Of a stretch of 64,000 bases of DNA, positions 1 through 11,529 are shown one piece after another; position 1 is the first letter of the stretch; each line of letters starts with the position of its first letter. Position numbers and translations under genes: made by a program. Origin of the DNA: Arenicola marina. Its lineage: Eukaryota > Annelida > Polychaeta > Arenicolidae. The notes under the pieces were generated by a model that was not told where the DNA came from, did no database searches, and was given only the letters and a program-made list of their open reading frames with translations. The stretch lies in the NCBI GenBank assembly GCA_964019135.1, contig OZ025257.1, positions 27,884,352 to 27,948,351 of the forward strand. The letters run 5' to 3'.

Positions 1-567
1 ACGGTGAGTGGTTCGACGTGGCTTGTGGTGGACGGTGAGTGGTGGGACGTGACTTGTGGTGGACGGGTGAGTGGTGGGACGTGACTTGTTGTAGAGGAGT
101 GAGTGGTGGGACGTGACTTGGGGTGGACGGGTGAGTGGTGGAACGTGACTTGTGGTGGACGGGTGAGTGGTGGGACGTGACTTGTTGTAGAGGAGTGAGT
201 GGTGGGACGTGACTTGGGGTGGACGGGTGAGTGGTGGAACGTGACTTGTGGTGGACGGGTGAGTGGTGGAACGTGACTTGTTGTGGACGGGTGAGTGGTG
301 GGACGTGACTTGTGGTGGACGGGTGAGTGGTGGAACGTGACTTGTTGTGGACGGGTGAGTGGTGGGACGTGACTTGCGGTGGACGGGTGAGTGGTGGGAC
401 GTGCATTGTGGTGGACGGGTGAGTGGTGGGACGTGACCTTTGGTGGACGGGTGAGTGGTGGGACGTGACTTGTGCTGGACAAGTGAGTGGTGTGACGTGA
501 CTTGTGGTGGACGGGTGAGTGGTGGGACGTGACTTGTGGTGGACGGGTGAGTGGTGGGACGTGACTT
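1..567 (+). repeat. 32-bp minisatellite carrying a splice donor motif
   Basis: About 17 to 18 head-to-tail copies of a 32-bp G-rich unit run from the window edge to about 567. Every unit contains GTGAGT, a consensus 5' splice donor on the + strand. The first two copies read ACG|GTGAGT while later ones have an extra G. A candidate acceptor and terminal exon follow at 734. I infer that this is the start of an intron whose donor was amplified, as seen repeatedly in AARS1 further along. The upstream exon itself is outside the window. Confidence 0.85.
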
Positions 568-733
568 GGTATGAGTGGGCCGACCCCCTCCCCACCCCGC
601 CCTGTCCCAATAAGTTGTAGTGCCGTCTGCAGGAAGCCGTTAAAGATGCACCAACCCCCTTTCCCGTCTCCACTGCCGATCCCTTTGCTGTGCTGTTCTT
701 GGAGTCTGTCTGATTAATGGCTGTTCCTTGCAG

Positions 734-802
734 GCGACGACTGTCGTGACGGAGACGAAGGTCGTGTATGTGCCAGACCCTCACATTGCCGTGACGTCAT
801 AG
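734..802 (+). CDS. candidate terminal coding exon of an upstream gene
   Basis: A pyrimidine-containing acceptor (TTCCTTGCAG) at 724-733 is followed by 22 open codons and a TAG at 800-802. The peptide begins ATTVVTETKVVYV and ends HIAVTS. The frame assumes the upstream exon ends in phase 0, which cannot be seen. I do not recognise the protein. The donor-bearing minisatellite upstream (1-567) supports an intron here. It could be chance, because the exon is short and no clear AATAAA lies just downstream. Confidence 0.35.
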   Translation, partial: ATTVVTETKVVYVPDPHIAVTS

Positions 803-1265
803 ACCTAGCTCTGGCGGATATGACGTCACTTCTGACAATTGTCCTAAAGTCCCGTGTTTATAATAACTTCAGAATCCAGACAGATCTTCTGTGTATTGTA
901 TGAGTAGAGATAATTACATTCGAAAGCCGTTGTTAGGAAATATTTGTTGACAACGTTATTAACATAGAAGTCAGTTGATAATTGATAGTTGATAACTTAC
1001 AGGTCAGTGAAGCGTTAATTGATGAAATGATGTGAGAGCAGCGATATCTGTTAGACTCGTGTTTTCTTGTTTCTTTTCCTGCTTATTGTAACAGCTAAGA
1101 AAGATGTAGTTAGGTTTTGTATGTAATGCCACACATGTCGCCACTCGTCTTATTGCTGCCAATACCGCTGGCCACGAGGAGGGAACCATTTAAAAATATA
1201 TTACGAGTTGCACAGAAACGGTTCTCAGTGAAACGAGAAAAAGAAGAACGGCTCACTGTGTAAGC
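803..1265. other. intergenic, no gene seen
   Basis: AT-rich sequence that may include the 3' UTR of the candidate terminal exon. There are two TGACGTCA octamers, one overlapping the exon end (792) and one at 821. No convincing ORF or RNA gene. Confidence 0.4.
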
Positions 1266-1267
1266 GG

Positions 1268-2050
1268 CAGTGAGCGTCGAGCAGGTCATGCTGTTAATTG
1301 GAGCGATCGCCGTTTACCAGCGTTTCCTCCCCTCGCCACCACCCCCTCCCCCGCGCCAGGAAATCAACATCTTCAGCTCGGAAAGCATAATTGAGCGTCG
1401 AGCAGGCGGTCTACAGGAGCGGACATTCTACGAGGGCCGTTCACCAGCGCTTCCTGCCCTCACCCCCCACCCCCCACCCCTCCTCAATGAGCGTCGAGCA
1501 GATTACGCGGTTTACGGCTGAGTGATTGGCGATCAGCGCGACACTTGCATCACCCCCCAACCGCCATCGCCCAGCACCCTTTATCCCGAATGCGACCCAG
1601 CCCCCCGCCCCCACCCCCTCGACCCTGCATGCATCCCCCCTGTCCCCCGCACGCGTGCGCCTTCTCCATCGCCGTCAGCTGCGTCAGGCAACATCACCGG
1701 GTGAGCGTCCGCGAGCGTCAGCGAGTGTCGAGCAAGGCATGCGGTCCACGGTTGAATGGACTTCTTGGGAGTCCAAGTACCCCCAAGTCTCTCACCCAGC
1801 CGCCCGGCCGTGAGTCCGTGACACAGACTACAGTACCCCCCCCCCCACCCCCTATATGCAACCGTCAACGGCGATCAGCTGGTGGGACGACAACACGTGG
1901 CGAACTGATCTACCGGCGCCAGTGTTCAACGGGCGATGACCCAGCAGCCATGAGCAGCAGTCAAACTGGACCACAGGGAGCAGGCGACAAAGACACCATC
2001 GTTGGGAGTCGTGTAGCACAGGAAGAGTGCCACTCTGACAGTATCTTGGT
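1268..2050. repeat. C-rich region with diverged 'GAGCGTCGAGCAG' repeats
   Basis: The motif GAGCGTCGAGCAG recurs at about 1272, 1393 and 1489, with a diverged form near 1721. Each is followed by a C-rich run (CCACCACCCC type). Unit length varies from roughly 95 to 230 bp. Open frames here are low-complexity Pro/Ser/Arg translations and look non-coding. It may include the 5' UTR of the LINE that follows, but I see no ORF1-type protein. Confidence 0.45.
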
Positions 2051-2233
2051 CTATATATAAATAATTATATATTTCTTAAGCTAGTTTATATATATTTATA
2101 CTTTCCAGCTACCTTGCGTATATTATTTACTTTATAATGTCTTTAATATCGTTCACTAGACATGTGCATATTAACATTGCGGAGTTTGTTACGCTGTTTT
2201 GGGAAATATTTATGACTACAGTAGCTACAAACC

Positions 2234-3130
2234 ATGACCAACCTAATCTCAATATGTAGTTTGAATGTGCGCGGGATTGGATCGGTTTTAAAGAGGTTGG
2301 ATGTCATAGATTGGCTGAAGAGCAAACAATTTACGATTCTATGCTTACAAGATGTACACTTAGATCCTACATTGGAGGTTTCAATGAAAGATGAGTGGGG
2401 AGCGGACTGCTATGCTAACTCAATATCAACTCAATCCCGGGGAGTGGCAATCGTTATATCAAAAACGCTGGAATATGAAATCCATAACATTGGTAAGGAT
2501 GATAAAGGTAACCTATTGATCTTAGATCTGACCATTAAAGATAATCGGTTTACGTTGGTCAATATATATGGACCAAATAAGGATTCCCCAGAATTTTATG
2601 ACGAAGTGCAGAAAAAGGTTCAAGATTTCAATAACCCAAGTATCATTATGTGCGGAGATTGGAATCTTGTCTTAAACCACTCTCTCGATACGACCGGCTA
2701 TATCAGAGAAAACAATTGCAAAGCTAAGCGTAGAGTCATTAATATGATAGACAGTTTAGAATTATTTGATATTTGGAGGGTGAATCACGAGAAAACGAGA
2801 AGGTACACGTGGACTAACCAAAAGAAGAAATCACAGATAGCAAGATTGGATTTCTTTTTGGTCTCGTCAGATTTTCAGGCCCTTATACAGAAAACAGATA
2901 TCTCTAGTGGTTACCGTACGGATCATTCTCTCGTATACCTTCTCGTTGACTTAAATCTCCAAGAACGAGGGAAAGGTTTCTGGAAACTCAATACATCATT
3001 GCTACGGGACATTGCCTATGTTGATCTGGTAAAACAATGTATCCAGGATACTCTCCTTATGCACAATCAGTTTTTGACTCCAGTAAAGGAGAGAATGGGA
3101 CTAACAGTCAAATGCTTTTTGAAATGTTAA
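2234..3130 (+). CDS. LINE ORF2, N-terminal part: APE-type endonuclease
   Basis: About 298 codons. The endonuclease nicks target DNA to prime reverse transcription. Visible motifs are SLNVRGIG near residue 9, CLQDVHLD near 35, VNIYGPN near 110, CGDWN near 140, RLDFFLVSS near 202 and YRTDHSLV near 227. The position that is normally Glu in the LQE(T/V)H motif is Asp here, which may weaken catalysis. The frame ends at 3130 after a frameshift, and the continuation lies in another frame from about 3110. The first ATG sits in a plausible context just after an AT-rich leader. Confidence 0.8.
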   Translation: MTNLISICSLNVRGIGSVLKRLDVIDWLKSKQFTILCLQDVHLDPTLEVSMKDEWGADCYANSISTQSRGVAIVISKTLEYEIHNIGKDDKGNLLILDLTIKDNRFTLVNIYGPNKDSPEFYDEVQKKVQDFNNPSIIMCGDWNLVLNHSLDTTGYIRENNCKAKRRVINMIDSLELFDIWRVNHEKTRRYTWTNQKKKSQIARLDFFLVSSDFQALIQKTDISSGYRTDHSLVYLLVDLNLQERGKGFWKLNTSLLRDIAYVDLVKQCIQDTLLMHNQFLTPVKERMGLTVKCFLKC

Positions 3131-5982
3131 AGCTTAACATAAGAGAAGCATCAATAAGTTATAGCAGCTATAAGATTAGGAAGAATATAGAAGTGGAAAG
3201 GGAATTAGAAGAACGTATAGAACTCTTGGAACAAACAGATTTTACGGAAGCACAGGGTGCTGATGAGTCATCGGAGGCTAAGAGGAGGCTAGAGGAACTT
3301 AGGCTTCACAAAGCTAAAGCTCTATTTTTAAGATCACGTGCTCAATACTATGAAGAGGGAGAAAAACCTACGCGATTTTTTTGCGGACTCGAAAAAAGAA
3401 ACTACGTTAATAAGGTGATAAATATAGTAGAAGTAGATAATTGTACTATTGAGGAACCGACACTAATTTTGAAGGCCCAAATGAATTTCTATCAAAACTT
3501 ATACGCTGGCATTGACCCTCAGGGTTCAACGGATGAGTTCCTAAATGAAAACAATGTTCAGATTTTAACCCAGGGGCAGATCGATTCATGTGAAGGGTTG
3601 ATAACACAGGAAGAGATTAAGGAGGTACTTAAGAATATGAAAAACGATAAAACACCTGGAAGCGATGGATTCCCCGCCGAATTCTATAAAGTATTTTGGA
3701 AAGATATTGGGCAATATCTATTGAACAGTTTGAACTATGCGTATGCGACGGACAGTCTTTCAATTACTCAAAAACAAGGTGTGATAACTTGCCTACCAAA
3801 GGGGGATAAACCGAGGATCTACTTAAAAAACTGGAGGCCCATCACGCTACTTAATGTAGATTATAAGATTTTATCTGGAATTATGTCTCATCGATTAAGA
3901 GTTGTCTTGCAGGAAGTAATTGGGTCACAACAAAAGGGATTCCTTCGGGGTAGATTCATAGGTGAAAACACTAGATTCTTGTATGATGCAATGCATTATT
4001 TAAAAGAAGGTGATTTAGATGGTCTGTTATTATTACTTGATTTTGAGAAGGCATTCGATACTGTAAGCTGGCAATATCTTTTTAAGGTTTTAAGAACATA
4101 CGGGTTTGGAGAATCCTTTGTAAAATGGTGTGATATTTTGTATAGAGATTCTTCTAGTTGTGTGTTAAATAACGGTCACTTTTCTCAGTTTTTCTCGTTA
4201 GCTAGAGGGTGTAGGCAGGGGGACCCGCTTTCCCCTTATTTATTTATCCTTGTTGTGGAACCTCTTGCAATGGCATTACAAAAACATAAAGGTATACGTG
4301 TGGTTAATCTCGGGAACACAGAACACAAGCTGGGCCAATATGCAGACGATGCATTTTTATTATTAGACGGGAGTACTGAATCGCTAAAAACTACAATGGA
4401 ATTGCTCGATAAATTTGGCAAATGTTCGGGACTAAAGATAAATGTTGATAAAACGATTGGGGTGTGGCTTGGACGAAAAAGTTATTCGAAGGAAGTTATT
4501 TGCCCAAACATTCCAATCAAATGGGCCAGTAAGTTCACGTTGCTTGGTATAAAATTTGACGTAAACCTCTCCAAAATGCCAAGTTTAAACTACGACAGTA
4601 AAATCATTGAGATAGAAAGCTTTCTAACATTGTACAAAAAAAGGCATTTATCGATGACAGGCAGGGTTACGGTCATAAAGACATTGGCATTACCGAAACT
4701 TGTACATGTTCTGTCTGTGTTACCATCACCAGACAAAAAAACCCTTTGTAAAGTCAACCAGGTGATTCGCAATTTTATATGGAAAAAACAAGCCAGGATA
4801 GGGATCAACCGCCTGGCTCAAACCTGTAAATATGGCGGTGCCGCTCTTACTCATGTGGAAACCTTTGCCCATGCCATCAAGATATCCTGGATTCGCAGGT
4901 TAATTTCTAGCGAATGTGCATGGCAAGACTTATTTCGTACATTTATCTGTAAGGAAAAGGTTGTATGCTGGGAATTAGATTTAAGGTCACTGCAGAAGTT
5001 TTATAATGTGTCAAATAACTTTTGGTCAGATGTATTCAGAGCTTGGGTAAAACTGCGACATATACAGCCCAACGCAGACGTGAGATGCATGCCGATATTG
5101 AATACATACTTTTTGTGCAATAGTAATTTAGCCAAGCGGAAGCAGGAGTTCATTGATAAAGGTATTATATACTTAAACGATTTAATAAATGAAAAAGGTA
5201 CAATGTATAATAGGGGGGAATTTACAGTACGATATGGATTGCAAATTAACTTCGCAGATTACTACAGCCTCATGCATTGTATCCCCCGAGATTGGAACAG
5301 AGAACTTGGGGAAGAAACGGATAGATTAGAAACAGTTACAAACCAGAGTATCCAATTTATTACGCGAAACGAACGAGTTGTAAATGCGAGTTATAATATA
5401 TTGATAAGTGGTTTAAAGTTTAGCAAATGCAATAAAGTTAAGTGGGCTCAACATCTTAATGAAACTATCTCGGAAGCAGATTGGAAAAGGTATTATATGG
5501 TGCCATATATATCGACAAAGGACGAACGAACAAGAAGCTTTCAGTATAGGTTATTACATCGCTGTATTCCAACAAATAAGTATCTATTCATGTGTAAGAT
5601 GTCTAAAACCGAGCAATGCAGCTTTTGCAAAAGTGAAGTTGAGTCTTTAGAGCACCTGTTTTGGAGATGCCCTGTAATACAAGCCTTTTGGCGAGATATG
5701 GATAAGTGGTTACGTTCGGCTTTGGGTACAGATAATAGAGATAGTAACATTACCTTGGACTGCCAAATTATAATGCTTGGTGTGATTAAAACCGTAGAAA
5801 ATGTGAAATTGATTAACCATATATTTATTATTGTGAAACGCTCCATATATTCATGTAAGTGGAGAAATTTGGTTCCAAACGTAAAAGGTGCCCTAGGGCA
5901 GATTAAGCATATTTGTTTTCTGGACAACAACATAAGAAATATTTCAGATAAATGGCAGCCAATAATCCATATGTTTATATAA
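3110..5982 (+). CDS. LINE ORF2, C-terminal part: reverse transcriptase and zinc knuckle
   Basis: An open frame extends back to an ATG at 3037, but coding similarity starts near 3110 where the frame changes. RT landmarks, counted from 3037, are NDKTPGSDGFPAEFY near residue 205, NWRPITLLNVDYKI near 267, LLDFEKAFDTVSW near 333, RQGDPLSPYLF near 393 and the catalytic YADD at 4339-4350 (residue 435). A C-terminal CxxC...HxxxxC knuckle starts at 5618. The protein copies the element's RNA at a nicked target. It shows no internal stop over about 960 codons, unlike most old LINE copies. Confidence 0.85.
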
Positions 5983-6089
5983 GAAACAGACCCATATGTT
6001 TATGTAAAATTATATATTTTCCATATTGTCATTTGTTAATGTGCACTAATGTTTAGTGGTCAATAAAAAAAATAAATAAAAAAAAGTAA

Positions 6090-6590
6090 AAAAATATATT
6101 CCATAGTAGAAAAACATGTGCCTTTGTCAGTTTTATTCAAGCGGCCTTTGTGTTCTGTTTATATATTGGCTTAAATGTTTAAACCATGTAAATATTTTGC
6201 AAATACCATTTAAGGTTGGCTTAGTCTTCTAGGGTTTCTGAATTTGTAATTTGTGAAGTTGTTTATTCATTTATATTTTAAAAGCTACCAGTGAAAAATA
6301 ATAATTACTATTACACTTATTTTTGTAAGAAGACCTCCTTAGCCGGTTAATGATATGATAGCTATACGGCTATAGGACAACAGGGGACTTGTCAGAGATA
6401 TTGTCATGACAATATGCTATAGTAATTGTAATTCGATAATACAATAATATATTTGTACATTAAGCTGGCCTCAGTCTTTTTTTCTGTTCTAGGTTGCATC
6501 TAGTTGATCTGGCGATAATGAACCTATTGTCGTTCAGTTGCTCACATCATTCGTTATGTCCATTCGTTTGTTAAGTTCGTTAAATTCGTT
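6090..6590. other. AT-rich intergenic, no gene seen
   Basis: AT-rich sequence after the LINE tail, with no supported ORF, tRNA or repeat structure. Confidence 0.4.
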
Positions 6591-6595
6591 GCATA

Positions 6596-6899
6596 CAGTG
6601 GTGGATCCAGGGGGTGGGGGTGGGGGGGGGCACAGGGGGAACAAGTCCACCATTTCGCTGGAAAAATGCGAAAAAGGCACATTCCCCCCTTCACTGAAAA
6701 ATAGACGAAAGAAAGGCACATGCCCCCCCCCCTTTCTCTACAGAAAGGGGCACAGGGGTCACAGTCAGTATTCTTTTCGCACAACCTCACCAGCATCCTC
6801 GCCTCTCCTCCCCAGTCGCAAGTTTTTCATTGGATCCACGCCTGGATGGTACTTAAATAAATGGTGCCCCACTTTCTTAAATTTCCAGATCCGTCACTG
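6596..6899. mobile_element. short inverted-repeat DNA element (MITE-like, CAGTG ends)
   Basis: The left end reads CAGTGGTGGATCCAG and the right end is its imperfect inverted copy (CCAGATCCGTCACTG), 304 bp apart. The interior is G/C-run rich and holds repeats of AAAGGCACAT type. CAG-N-G ends resemble hAT-type elements, but I find no 8-bp target duplication. No transposase is encoded. A related nested pair lies near 16.3 kb. Confidence 0.55.
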
Positions 6900-7327
6900 A
6901 CATAGAAAGGATAATCTAATCTTTATAAACAACGCCGTACACAATTTTGATAATCTGATTCCATTGCCTTTATGTCGTGGTATTCTGTTTTTGCTGCGAA
7001 CCCTAGCTGTTGATCAAATCTATTGAACTTTCGTCCCTGATGTTGTACAACTTTGCTTTATAAATATACCACTTTCCACATATGATAACGCAGTTCAACT
7101 GCAGAAAATGAATACTAAATAAAATAGATATGTTACAGAACTGCATTGTCTCATTGCAATGAGAGAATAGACGTTCTATGGTTTCTATGCTGTTGCAGGT
7201 CTTTGATATGTACCATTTCTATTATTATTCACAATAATTCATATCCGTCCCATATTCTGTAACTGTTTCTGTCATCATATGAAAAGCTGTTGGTGCCTCG
7301 GAAGCTCTCGTTACTGTATGTGATACC

Positions 7328-7400
7328 ATTAGCAGTATTGAATTGAATTGAATTGAATCGGTTTATTGTTCTCTTAAATCAGTTACAGTGTTTGACAAGC
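7328..7400 (-). mobile_element. LINE 3'-end fragment with (AATTC)n tail
   Basis: On the minus strand this reads AATAAACC followed by GATTCAATTCAATTCAAT, the typical short-repeat tail of CR1/L2-type LINEs. The element body upstream on the minus strand is not recognisable as coding. Its length is uncertain and may extend towards 7670. Confidence 0.45.
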
Positions 7401-7506
7401 TTATACAACATCAAAAGGGAGTAACATTCAACAAATTAACAGCAGCAGAAGCAAGGCTTATTAGCTGCAGAGCTCATACAAAATGTTTAATATCATTCAC
7501 ATATCA

Positions 7507-7667
7507 GCTAGACTGGATACAAATCATAGAAAAAAAAGAACAATACAAATAATTACAACAGAAAAGGCTTATTGCATGGTAAGTCAGCTAGACTGGATAC
7601 AAATCATAGAAAAAAAAGAACAAAACAAATAAATACAACAGAAAAGGCTTATTGCATGGTAAGTCAG
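7507..7667. repeat. 80-bp tandem duplication
   Basis: Two adjacent copies of an 80-bp AT-rich unit (7507-7586 and 7587-7667), starting GCTAGACTGGATACAAATC, are almost identical. They lie just beside the LINE tail fragment, so the duplication may be within that element. Confidence 0.8.
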
Positions 7668-8255
7668 CACTTCATAGATTTTGGGGATGGACAAATATCT
7701 TTGATTTGAGCTCTCGTTTATACACTTCTATTGAATCGGCGTTGAAATTTATTCTATTGCACCATTCGTTGTACACTATACTACCTCTTTACAGTACTAC
7801 CTCTTTACTACCTACTTTACAGTACAGCAATATTTGTGAACGATATCTTTGCTATCCCCTTTCGATATGTCCCCCTACGCCCCAATATACCTACTATACT
7901 ATACGCTTCGACATGCCCCTCCTTTGTACTTTACTCCTATTCCTTGCTGCTCAGCCCATGTGTTATGCCTCTCTGGATACAGGCTCGCTATCCGTCCTTG
8001 GGGTCAGTCCTCGCTGGCTTGTGTCCTGCCGTGAGCCAGGCCCACGGGCTAGCCGACACACGCCTTCAATGTGTCATGGGTCCTAATTTCCACTCGGGAT
8101 GTTTTAGTCGTGGATAAAAACACTAATACTGGTGAAATGACACGCAATCGGTGGCCGTAACAACAGTTACATCCTCTCTGTAAGGGGGTCCTAGGCTCCT
8201 AGGCCGCTCGCTGTGCGGCATGCTGGCTGCTGCTACAATATCACTAATATTATAG

Positions 8256-8601
8256 GGTCTGTAAGTGACGTCACAGACAGCGCGCGCTCACCTCTAGAAA
8301 CAACCGTTCTGGGTACAACGCGTCAGCGGATCCCTATACTTTACTATGGGCCTCAAACTAGACTCACTGATGTTTGAGATATGAATGCAATGTTAGATTT
8401 GAAAACCATATGGAATAAATGTTTTGGGGTGTACCTTCATACTCGTACTAGCTTTAAATCGCAAAACCCTGGTTTTTTGTGCTTTTCACGCCATTACAAA
8501 GAGCTCTCTATGCTTTGTATATGGGGCGGTGAAGCGTCATGTACCCAAAACCGGATTCGCTGGAGGTGAGCGCGCGCTGTCCGTGATGCCACTTACAGAC
8601 C
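8256..8601. mobile_element. MITE with ~100-bp terminal inverted repeats
   Basis: The left end GGTCTGTAAGTGACGTCAC pairs with the right end reading CACTTACAGACC. The inverted similarity runs about 100 bp inward on each side and includes a shared GACAGCGCGCGCTCACCTC block. The spacer is about 140 bp. No transposase is present. The flanks share an ATATTA-like string but no clean target duplication. The left arm carries an intact TGACGTCA octamer. Confidence 0.7.
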
Positions 8602-9990
8602 ATATTACCTTCTTCGTGGTAGCGTTCGCGGAAACACGACACGACTTGCGTGCAGTAACCATGGTAACGCAGCTTCACAGCTTGTACATGCAAAAGGTTT
8701 ATAGCAATGTCAACCACGTGATATCAGCCCCATCCTGTGATCAGGTTAGTAACGCTTATTTAATTACTGATAAGGCACTTCAATTCATTGGATCTACATG
8801 GGTATAGACGGGAAGAATCTGGACATACTCTTCATGGGGTTGACAGTCAGATAGTTTCGAGGAATGGACTTCCAGATTGTGAAATGAAATGTAAGGCTGG
8901 CGTTGTGGGCCAGGTCGGGCACGTGAACGCTGTTTTATAATAGTTTGTGCACAGCTATACAAGAGATATTCGACCATAGGTCGGGGACGAAAATCCATAA
9001 GTACATTTGGAAGCTGTATTAATGGCGACGTTACGAGTCGTCAGGGCCAATTTCGGCTAAAGGGCCTTATAGGGGCAATTTGGGCTAAATGCTGCCTTCG
9101 ACCGGCAGTGTGGCACTGTAGGGGGAGTTTAAATGGACATCCAGTTTGAAGCCAAGAGCGCTTCTCTTGAAGCAATATTAACGGTACTTTCGTACCTTTT
9201 ATTTATTATGTCTTCGTGACTTCACGAACTTCATTTGACGATCACGACAATATTCGCGATGGCTTCTATTTTGTTAAATATATCTACTTACGAAATCATC
9301 GGTGAACCGAAGACGACGTGTAACGTCAAATACATCGGAAGCCACCCTACCGTATAATAGCTGATAGTCCCGCGCATATGCAAAACAATCGTGCATGTTG
9401 TGGTAAAAGCATGAATTTGGCACACATGTTCGAAATTAATGGCTAATCAAATTGAGCCATAGTGTCAAAGCAGATTTGACACCTGACGGCCATGGCGGCT
9501 AGTCCCATAGTATCTTGTAAACTGACAAGGATAAAAATTATTTTGATGTCTATCCATAGCTTTTCAGTTTCGAAGTATGCCATATAAATCATTATGGATG
9601 AATTGTTTATCTGCAGCCTAAAGCCTGTATCTATAAGCTAAACCTTCTCACCCAGAAGGTTCTGTCTTGTCGCCAGGGAGTTTCTCCAATTGCTTGGAAC
9701 GGCGTTCTACTTGTAGTCACGCCATTACATTTACTCGCAGTGATGGCGGACGCGGATGATTCTCAATGAGAGAAAGTCTTTCAGGTTTCCGTTGCGAACA
9801 TGACACGCAATGAAAGCCTTTGAAAAGAGATGGCTATCCATCCTGAACACGTACACGCAGGAAGTTTTTGTTGTTGTTAATTATCATGTCCAGCGCTTTT
9901 TACCGATGTCTTTCATGCGAAGCACGGTCCCCGCGACTATGACATTTTTGCGAGCAAAAGCTGCGAGAAATGAGCGAAATGATCCTAGAT
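8602..9990. other. intergenic, no gene seen
   Basis: No supported exon or RNA gene. A block near 9040-9120 (GGCCAATTTCGGCTAAAGG type) resembles 11565-11680, suggesting old dispersed repeats. Short ORFs are not convincing. Confidence 0.35.
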
Positions 9991-10074
9991 CTCGAAATCG
10001 GTAGCCCATTGTTTGTAGATTTGTGACCACGGTACATATGGTTATCACAATGACGCCGCTGCACCTTTTAGATT

Positions 10075-10500
10075 CCAGATATTGTGTATTATTGTTGAAA
10101 TAGCCGCCATTATGGCAAACTAAAGACGCCTTGCTCTTGAAGACAAGTTGTTGAATTCTTTGACCCCGAAAACCAATACATAGACCTAAATAGAGTGATC
10201 CCACTTGGATTTGGAGATGTTGTGTACTGTTACAGACCGTATCCGCCATCTTGTAAAAATGGCAGATGCGTTGCCCCAATTTACGCAATAGCACTTCTTT
10301 ATTCCCAAAAACGTATTTATAGACATAAAAATCATCAGTGCAACAGGATATTCAATAATTATTTTCTTTCGAATTCAGCGACCCCGAAAAAATATGTACA
10401 GGTATCAAAATAATAGTTCTATCCCTCTTGTTTTCAAGATACTCAGTATTTTTGCTGGCCTGGTCGGTCATATTGAAAAATGGCCGATACGTTGCTCCTA
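10075..10500. repeat. diverged tandem repeat, ~150-220 bp units
   Basis: Three related blocks start near 10075, 10216 and 10436. Each has AGAT(A/G)TTGTGTA-like sequence, then a GCCGCCAT or GGTCATATTG and ATGGC segment. The first two then have TTC(T/A)...GACCCCGAAAA. They are heavily diverged. No coding function is evident. Confidence 0.5.
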
Positions 10501-10910
10501 ACCCACGTAAGCTAGCCTAGGCCGCTAGCGCAGGTTGAGCCCAGTATGCTAACCCAGGTTTAGCCCCGTATGCTAACCCAGACCGCTAGCCAGGGCACCA
10601 ACCCAGGCGGCTGACCAGGGCATCAATCCAGGCCTTGCCAAGGCCGCTAGCTCAGGCCGCTAGCCCAGGCCCCTAGCCCAGGCAGCTTTGCCCAGGCTGC
10701 TAGGCCAGGCCGCTAGCTTAAGCCGTTAGCCCAGGCTCCTAGTTCAGGCTGACCGAGGAAGCATTGTCTTAGGGGAGCGGGGGCATGGGGCTGACCGAGG
10801 GAGTATCGTCATGGGGGGAGGGGATATGGGGCTGACCGAGGGATTATTGCCATGAGGGAGGAGGGGGCCTGGGGCTGATCGAGAGAGCATAGCCTTGGGT
10901 AGGGGGCGAG
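10500..10910. repeat. GC-rich short tandem repeats (CAGGCCGCTAGCC and GGGGCTGACCGAGGG)
   Basis: From 10500 to 10745 the motif CAGGCCGCTAGCC and variants recur about every 13-18 bp. From 10745 to 10905 a roughly 55-bp unit beginning GGCTGACCGAGG occurs about four times. Both are imprecise and have no ORF of note. Confidence 0.65.
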
Positions 10911-11197
10911 GCCTAAAATCGACTTTGGGTCCAAGAGCCTGTCTTTTGAAACATGCTGAACCAAACCGCGACGTTATACGATGACTATTAATTCACTTAT
11001 TAATAACTAAGGCTTTTTCTTCATTCCAGTAGTTTAACTGTTGCATATACCGAGTCCCTTGGTTTGAACTTTAAATTGAAAAGAAAAGCGTCGTTTTGGC
11101 GTCAAGGCGTGGCCCAGAAATTAAATCAGCGGCATGGGTGAAGGGTGTTACCAATGGCCCTTTCTGTCTTATTATAGCTACTTATGGATTCTTAATG

Positions 11198-11525
11198 CAT
11201 ACTTCTATTGTTTCCTCGGAGTCGTGTTTTGCCGGTAAGGGCCTGCGGATCATGAGCAGGAGATAATTATTTTCTCAGAGCGGGTCATTATAGTTCCGTC
11301 AGAATAATGACTCGTCGCTCACATACTCTATGCCATCGCCGCCTCCTCGGAGGAAACAATAGAAATAAACATTAGGCCAGATAAGGAATGAGTTGCAGGT
11401 CCTTATCGGGATCGAAGAACTTCGAGGCGTAGGCGAGAAGTTGTGGGATCTACATGGACCTACAACTCATTCCTTATCTAATACATAAGGACCTACAACT
11501 CATTCCTTATCTAATACATAGTGAT
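11198..11525. repeat. inverted repeats and a 38-bp tandem duplication
   Basis: CTATTGTTTCCTC at about 11208 is the inverse of GAGGAAACAATAG near 11350. AAGGAATGAGTTGCAGGTCC near 11385 is inverted at 11456-11480. The latter segment (ACCTACAACTCATTCCTTA) is tandemly repeated at about 11460 and 11490. This could be the remains of a foldback or MITE-type element. Confidence 0.5.
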
Positions 11526-11529
11526 AGTA

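Larger units (their letters stand above)
2060..6085 (+). mobile_element. L1/Tx1-like non-LTR retrotransposon (LINE), near full length for ORF2
   Basis: The element consists of an APE-type endonuclease, a reverse transcriptase and a C-terminal CCHC knuckle, then a short 3' UTR and an A-rich tail (AATAAA-like, 6061-6090). The 5' boundary is uncertain; AT-rich sequence begins near 2045. The endonuclease and RT are on one strand but separated by a single frameshift around 3095-3125. Otherwise the 3.7-kb ORF2 is intact, so insertion was fairly recent. No ORF1 and no certain target-site duplication could be identified. The clade call (L1/Tx1 superfamily) rests on general RT and EN resemblance, not a search. 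Confidence 0.85.

Noticed and set aside
1522-2060. 171-codon Pro-rich frame as LINE ORF1
   Set aside because: Low-complexity translation of C-runs without coiled coil, RRM or zinc-knuckle features.
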